From: Hesperophylax magnus | Taxonomy: Eukaryota > Arthropoda > Insecta > Trichoptera > Limnephilidae | Direction of reading: 5' to 3' | Assembly (NCBI GenBank): GCA_026573805.1 | Contig: JAIUSX010000121.1 | Location: forward strand, 11,240,001 to 11,304,000 | Length of the DNA: 64,000 bases | Part shown: positions 58,771 through 64,000 of the stretch, in pieces | Layout: each line of letters starts with the position of its first letter | How positions within the stretch are numbered: position 1 is the first letter of the stretch | Notes under the pieces: generated by a model | Database searches by the model: none | What the model saw: only the letters and a program-made list of their open reading frames with translations | What the model was told of the DNA's origin: nothing | Made by a program: the position numbers and the translations under genes

Positions 58771-59451
58771 AAATATGTGTATTTATATTATACCTTTTTT
58801 TAATTTTCTGTTTTTTTTTGCAATAATTAATGTGTAGGTAGTATTCCCGAAATTATTTAAGATAGACAACTCCTGCTAATACTCCCTTTCTAATCACGGG
58901 TTATTCTCAATTCGGGACGTATTAATTAACATCAAGAAGCATACATAATATTTTTACCCTCAGTTATATTATTTTTATACTCATAAATTTAGATTTTAAT
59001 AGTGCATTATCAGTGCACTATTAAAATCTAAGAATTTAAGAAATCTAAAAATGTAAGAATTGAATGTGAAAAATAACAATTTTGAAAAAGAGTTCGATTT
59101 TCTGTTAAAAAATTATATGTAGGTTGTGAATTATATCGATTCTCTGAATTTGCTCAAATAAACAGTTATTTTTTTAATGGCAAATCCGTGTTTTAGTATT
59201 CATTGAACGAGAGTTACACAGCCAAAATCAGTATTTTTGGTGATAAAAAACCAAAGGAAATTCATCGGTAAATAGATACATCATCAGTAAGATGAATAGA
59301 TTTAATAGATTTATAGAAAATCTACTAATACCACAAGCCAACAATACAATATTTCAAAAATGACCTTACTACATGACAATTAAAGTATATAACAACGTTT
59401 AACGTAACATCAAATCGCTAAAAACATTATGAACAAATACTACAGTTAAAC
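58771..59451. other. AT-rich non-coding DNA with one perfect hairpin
   Basis: TTAGATTTTAATAGTGCA (58989-59006) and its exact complement (59014-59031) flank a 7-base loop: a perfect 18-bp stem. Otherwise plain AT-rich DNA. Confidence 0.7.
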
Positions 59452-59459
59452 CCTTAAAC

Positions 59460-60204
59460 CAGGGATGCACAACCGGTGGTCCGGCATTCCACCAGCGAGC
59501 CTTTTCCTGCGGCTTATTTGCCAAAATAAAATAAATAAATATCTAACTAACAGACCGAAAAACAACTCCTTACCTCATTCACATCCATGCATCGTCTCAT
59601 ACGTACATACATTTCGTCAGCAATATTTTATTGGTTTGACCTTGGGTCTAGTTTTTTTGCGTCACTTTATAAGGATACACAATGTTATATTTAGAAACAG
59701 AAATAATGGAAGTAAGTTTTGATTACCGGGTGCTATGATCAAAGTTTTAACTATTTCCCTTCTGTTTTACAATATAAGGGTATCGTGACAAACTCGCCTG
59801 TTTTCAATATTTATATTGGTTTTTTAAATGAGCCGCCTGTTTTTTTTATATGTTCTATAATATTTCGGATTGATAAAAATCGATAGCATTTATTACTTTT
59901 ATGTATAAATTTTTCTCCTGTGGAGCTTTTTTGCGCGTTGATTGCTGTATAATACAAAAAGTATTCGTATTTTTATGGCGTTAAAATATTTAACATTAAA
60001 GTTATTATGAAATGCGATTAATATCTATATATAGCTACAGACAGCTGTGACATTTGTACGGTATTCACATAAAAATCTGCACTGGCGACTCCATCGCTAA
60101 AGTTAACCATATTAAGCTATAGGTACCTACCCCACCCCCTGCGGGCAGCGAACTTATTGAAGTTGATAAATTGGCCCCCCAGCTAAAAAAGTTGTGCATC
60201 ACTA
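59460..60204. mobile_element. hAT element, non-autonomous, 745 bp
   Basis: Left end CAGGGATGCACAAC and the complement of the right end, TAGTGATGCACAAC, agree at 12 of 14. The flanks CCTTAAAC (59452-59459) and CCTTAAAC (60205-60212) are a perfect 8-bp target duplication. The CAG/TAG start and GATGCACAAC-type ends are typical of hAT elements. No hAT dimerisation domain or catalytic blocks could be read; an 85-codon frame at 59465-59722 begins at the very end of the element and is not transposase. Confidence 0.9.
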
Positions 60205-60212
60205 CCTTAAAC

Positions 60213-60484
60213 GAATACTTTGAACACATACAGACTTTACTTTGTGATTATTTCTACTTTTCTCTTCCGATTCGTTCTCTTATCCTCTACCTGTTTCTCA
60301 GGTAGAAGATAAGAGAAACTTACTTTATAATATCCACATTAATATATTATGTGTATTTTTTACTTAATGACTATTGGATTAACTTAACAAATTTAATGTA
60401 TCCATAACTTTGAACAATATACTTATATTTGTACAAAAAAGATTATAAGTTTTTAGATTTTCACGGCCAAAAGCATTTTTGTTG
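60213..60484. other. Short non-coding stretch with a hairpin
   Basis: TTCTCTTATCCTCTACCTG (60275-60293) pairs with CAGGTAGAAGATAAGAGAA (60299-60317), 18 of 19 positions, across a 5-base loop. Confidence 0.7.
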
Positions 60485-60615
60485 TTTGTTTTTGGGGTGT
60501 TATGCCGTGTTGCGCTAACTCCTTCTTTAGCCGACGTTTCGGACATCGTTGCAGTGTCCACCATCAGGGCAGATCCGGTAGATCCGAAGATGTGGCATAA
60601 CACCCCAAAAACAAA
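60485..60615. repeat. 131-bp inverted-repeat element
   Basis: The 22-bp ends TTTGTTTTTGGGGTGTTATG(CC) and their exact complement (60594-60615) enclose a GC-richer core containing AGCCGACGTTTCGGAC and CACCATCAGGGC. An A-rich run follows. It could be a MITE; the core resembles, in inverted sense, the CCTGAxGAxGG...CCGAAACG word of the fold-back repeat at 39.4 kb. Confidence 0.75.
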
Positions 60616-61609
60616 AAAAAAAAAAAAAAAGATAATATTTAATTCAAAAACAATATTAATAAGACCACAATTTCATGACGCCAGAGCTTACCGTTCGGGC
60701 GTTTTACTCCTTCATTTTATTATAAGATTTCTGGTCTACTTCAATTTACAGCCAACTAAAAGGGTAGAATTGAAAAAAAATACAAGGAAGTGGAATCGTT
60801 TTATTAATATTTTAATAGTTTATTGTTTTTATACCTTTTATCTAAAAGTATCACAGTAAATTAAATGATAATTGGCTTGTCTTAAATCGGGAGCGTTCTA
60901 ATGGCACACTAACAATGAAGTTCAGTGTTTTTATTTAGGTTAATTTTCCAAAAACCCCTCGTTGCAGATAAAACACTGTCGTTTTAAGTTTGCGAAACGG
61001 CACCTTCTTCCCCATTCTAATTAGGCTCACATTCTCGTTTTGGCGTTTAATTCTGCCCGTGGTTACAGTCTAATTACATTTTACACGTAGAGCCGCTCGC
61101 CCGGGCATTTAGAATGGGCAAAACCGATACGAATATGGTGCAAAATTCTTGTGCTTCGTTCCCGCAGGATATTCGTGTGGGAATTTTTTTCGCGCTTTGG
61201 AAATACACTCGAACACATCGCATTGTGTCTTTTGGAGACAGGCAGAAAGGAAACCGCACCACATTATTCTGTCTAGCTTATAAAATCTACAAAATGAATA
61301 ATTCCATTCAATTATTACACATTTGTCTAAACAATATTTACCGACTGAGCCGTCTGCCTCTAAGTGGCGCCAAGGGATTTAGCATCAGATGACGTCACAT
61401 GGTTTGTCAATCTCGTTCATGAAGACCTCTTTGACGGTTATCTATGACAGATTCGAGACCCAGCGTTCATATTTGATAGTTATTTCATAATTTTTAATAA
61501 AAATGTTTTTTTTTATTTTTTTATTTATTGTAGAACAAATTTAATAATTTCATTATTAAGTTGAAACAGCTGTCACAATAATACAAATTAAATTACTTGG
61601 AGAACTTAA
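60616..61609. other. Non-coding DNA with a GC-richer unique patch (61.0-61.4 kb)
   Basis: The patch carries TGTGGGAA (61176-61183), a match to the Su(H)/CSL consensus YGTGRGAA, and AACCGCA near 61252, a Runt-like core. The 92-codon plus-strand frame and 62-codon minus-strand frame here show no domain. Possible enhancer; not proven. Confidence 0.35.
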
Positions 61610-62218
61610 TAACATTATAGTGCCCTCGACCCCATTATTAAAGCACAAAAATTAATCATAAAAATAATTCTCAAACTTCCTCTTTCTACCAGCACTGATA
61701 CTATCTTCAATACTATCAACGTTATGGACATAAAACAGCTCTTTGCAAGATCCATCTTGATTAATTTACACCAAAACAGCAAAACACTATACAAACCAAC
61801 TCAAACGATACATAATGCCCGAGCCAAAAACAAAGAACTTCTCCAAACTTCTTTTGCTAAAACCACCTTTGGGCAACCAAGACATTTCAAATACACAGCA
61901 TGCAAACTATACAATATACTACCAGCCACTATTAGACGAACAGAGTCAATGACCAAATTCAAACATGAAATAAAGAAATGGATAACGAGTATTGGGCGTC
62001 CCACTATCACAAACATATGTAAACCAAATTACACGTAAACAGTAACAACAATTCACACACAAAATAAAATAATATATTCAATAATTTTATAATAGCCCCT
62101 TTGTAAGTAATCTTTAAGTACCTGAATACGTCTGTCTCGACACAGGTGTACCCTAGTGAGACAGATGTCGAAAAATTTATATAATAAAACTTTATATTGA
62201 TGAATAAATAAAAATAAA
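61610..62218 (+). mobile_element. LINE copy F2, 5'-truncated
   Basis: Coding remnant to the stop near 62036-62038, then a 3' UTR with CTCGACACAGGTGTACCCTA, TGAGACAGATGTCG and a (AAAT)n-like tail at about 62195-62218. The UTR is shared with copy F1 (38967-39339), which lies in the same orientation about 23 kb away. Confidence 0.85.
61631..62038 (+). CDS. C-terminal fragment of LINE ORF2 (copy F2)
   Basis: An uninterrupted frame of about 135 codons with no stop from 61631 to 62038; the first ATG (61724) is internal, since PIIKAQKLIIKIILKLPL upstream belongs to the same protein. Blocks: MDIKQLFARSILINLH, then FKYTACKLYNILPATIRR, then FKHEIKKWITSIGRPTI. This is the segment after the reverse transcriptase in jockey/CR1-like LINEs; it has no catalytic residue. 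The frame is preserved, so the insertion is relatively young. It shares its block order with the broken copy G at 57.0-57.3 kb. Confidence 0.8.
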   Translation, partial: PIIKAQKLIIKIILKLPLSTSTDTIFNTINVMDIKQLFARSILINLHQNSKTLYKPTQTIHNARAKNKELLQTSFAKTTFGQPRHFKYTACKLYNILPATIRRTESMTKFKHEIKKWITSIGRPTITNICKPNYT

Positions 62219-62268
62219 AAAATTGATTTGCATTAAATTTTTATAAAAATTTAATGGAGTTCTACCAA
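62219..62268. other. Spacer between LINE F2 and the Helitron-like duplication
   Basis: AT-rich, nothing recognised. Confidence 0.5.
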
Positions 62269-62580
62269 TTAAGAAAAAACTATTATGCAATAATATGTAT
62301 TTATATAAAGAAGAGTGTTTGGCGGGCGGGTACATTTGTTTTATAAAAATTCAAAACAAGAAGAAGATCACTTTCTACACGAGATTTCGAAAAACCACCC
62401 GACCCCTCAAAGCTTATCTTAATATTTTCATATCTTAATTTCGTATCTTAATATTTTCATGCAATAATGCACACTTGACGCTCAAAATAAGAGGAAAATT
62501 ACTATCCACGTGTGATATCGAAAAACTCTGCGTAGAGCCCGGGCAACGCCGGGGACTTCAGCTAGTAACTTATATTATTT
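62269..62580 (+). mobile_element. Helitron-like unit 1 of a tandem pair
   Basis: Near its right side GAGCCCGGGCAACGCCGGGG (62535-62554) forms the hairpin CCCGG-GCAACG-CCGGG, followed 8 bases later by CTAG-T (62562-62566). This is the usual 3' end of Helitrons (hairpin then CTRR, insertion before T). The unit starts at TTAAGAA and is followed by AACTTATATTATTT. The 5' TC end is not certain. It encodes nothing. Confidence 0.75.
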
Positions 62581-62897
62581 TTAAGAAAAAAAAAAACTAT
62601 TATGCAATAATATGTATTTATATAAAGAAGAGTGTTTGGCGGGCGGGTACATTTGTTTTATAAAAATTCAAAACAAGAAGAAGATCACTTTCTACACGAG
62701 ATTTCGAAAAACCACCCGACCCCTCAAAGCTTATCTTAATATTTTCATATCTTAATTTCGTATCTTAATATTTTCATGCAATAATGCACACTTGACGCTC
62801 AAAATAAGAGGAAAATTACTATCCACGTGTGATATCGAAAAACTCTGCGTAGAGCCCGGGCAACGCCGGGGACTTCAGCTAGTAACTTATATTATTT
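62581..62897 (+). mobile_element. Helitron-like unit 2 of a tandem pair
   Basis: Apparently identical to unit 1 over about 300 bases, apart from five extra A in the leading A run (62586-62596 region). Its hairpin is at 62855-62870 and CTAG at 62879-62882. TTAAGAA occurs before unit 1, between the units and after unit 2 (62898-62904). Confidence 0.8.
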
Positions 62898-62904
62898 TTA
62901 AGAA

Positions 62905-63003
62905 TCAAAATTCGGTGTAATATGTACTTCGGTACCAATGAGCATAATATATATATTTTAAATTTGGTTTTACGCCCAGCCGCACTTTTACATGGATTTT
63001 AAG
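62905..63003. other. Short spacer
   Basis: AT-rich DNA between the Helitron-like pair and the hAT-like element. Confidence 0.5.
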
Positions 63004-63011
63004 AACATAAC

Positions 63012-63742
63012 CACAGACATAGGAATTAATAGACGAGAAGATAATGGCGAGGGGTAAAATCAACTGTTGAAGAACGAAGGGAGTTAGGCTGACTGTGATT
63101 CGTCAATAAATCAATCTGACAGTAAATAGGCATCTCGCATTATAATATCACCATTTACTTCTTAAAAGTAAAATCTGCTTTTGAATGAATAGACATTTTT
63201 ACATGGGAGCGCAAATTACTCGCCACGTTATGAACAAATTTGCGAAGTCCAAATTCGGCAAAAAAATTCGGTTCAATTTTCAGAGTCGAATATTTCGTTT
63301 AAGTATTTAGTTAAGACACTTTTATAATAGTTCATAATTTACTTCCCAGCAACCAACCAGCTTTGTGTTTCGCGTCCAGACGTTTCTCGATGTGAAAGTA
63401 TATGTTTCTAAAACTGATCTATATTATACGATGTGAATATGCTTAAAATAAAGTAAAATAATGCTTATATATGGAATGTAATACGACAATTGGGTTTATT
63501 CTCTTTTTCACATCTATTTTTACAAGTTTTCATAGTACAAGTCAACATTTTGCCGTGTTATTTCGTAAAATGAACCGATGATGCCTCGACCATAGTTCGC
63601 ACAAGAATGATGACGTCACGTTTTCAAATTTCACTTGAGGCCATACGCGAGCACAGCCGGCTCCAATGGAACCGGTATGGGGAGTGGGGATAATACGCTT
63701 TTAATCACTTAGGGCAGGTCTACTAATATTCATATGTCTATG
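63012..63742 (-). mobile_element. hAT-like non-autonomous element, 731 bp, copy 2
   Basis: Reverse-complement copy of the element at 43160-43881, ends CACAGACATAGGAAT and TATTCATATGTCTATG. The flanks AACATAAC (63004-63011) and AACATAAC (63743-63750) are a perfect 8-bp duplication, different from that of copy 1, which proves an independent insertion. The two copies are very similar throughout except for a small variable stretch near 63395-63425. Confidence 0.92.
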
Positions 63743-63750
63743 AACATAAC

Positions 63751-64000
63751 CTAGTAAGATATCGAATATTATACACAAAGTTTTTAAAGCACGAATAACG
63801 TTAAACTGGTAAACTGAATATGAAACCATATTAGTAAAACATGTATCAGTAACATAAAATAATATGAAAACTAGAACAATAATACAGATAAGAAGAATCA
63901 CTAAAGTTACATTACTACGTTTTATTTTTATTTTGATTCAACTATTTTCACTTGAATTCCTCTTTATTACATACGTCTTGTTGGTTTTGGTGTTTCATAT
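63751..64000. other. AT-rich non-coding DNA
   Basis: Nothing recognised. A minus-strand 66-codon frame overlaps the hAT-like element and is chance. Confidence 0.5.

Overview
This window looks like gene-poor, AT-rich nuclear DNA from an insect, most likely a moth or butterfly. The evidence is indirect. It carries Tc1/mariner, hAT-type, Helitron-like and jockey-like non-LTR elements, many tRNA-headed SINE-like repeats, and repeated TAGGTACCTA-type words that I associate with lepidopteran genomes. I find no convincing host protein-coding gene, rRNA gene or functional tRNA gene. Most open frames are chance frames or transposon remains. The window reads as intergenic or intronic DNA built up by successive transposon insertions.

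Layout. 0-7 kb: AT-rich DNA with a deletion-derivative mariner (1.2-1.8 kb) and two non-LTR retrotransposon fragments (3.7 and 5.3-5.7 kb). 7.2-9.3 kb: a GC-richer, unique-looking island that could be conserved regulatory DNA, ending in a cluster of GAGCCGT motifs. 9.5-12 kb: SINE heads and a 120-bp MITE. 12.3-15.0 kb: a cluster of related LINE copies in opposite orientations, including the best open frame of the window, a 429-residue reverse transcriptase (minus strand, 13510-14799). 15.4-16.1 kb: a decayed tandem repeat. 17.2-17.5 kb: a small hAT-like MITE inside an older repeat. 20.2-20.7 kb: a second mariner derivative with the same internal deletions. 20.8-32.7 kb: SINE-like repeats, a TTAA-flanked MITE and a broken reverse transcriptase.

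35-40 kb: a dispersed coding-like fragment, eight 59-bp tandem repeats that each hold a hairpin, two LINE 3' ends, a 203-bp near-perfect inverted repeat and a truncated second copy of the TTAA MITE. 40-52 kb: a four-member unclassified repeat family, one of two 0.72-0.73 kb hAT-like elements, and LINE 3' ends. 53.8 kb: a canonical G-quadruplex motif. 55.3-64 kb: a fold-back element with a perfect 8-bp duplication, LINE remnants, a 745-bp hAT element with a perfect 8-bp duplication, an exact tandem duplication with Helitron-type 3' ends, and the second hAT-like copy (63.0-63.7 kb) in inverted orientation to the first.

No genes act together here; the sequence mainly records mobile-element history. 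The most useful observations are the element boundaries that can be fixed from target-site duplications, shared deletion junctions that identify non-autonomous subfamilies, and several repeat families I cannot classify.
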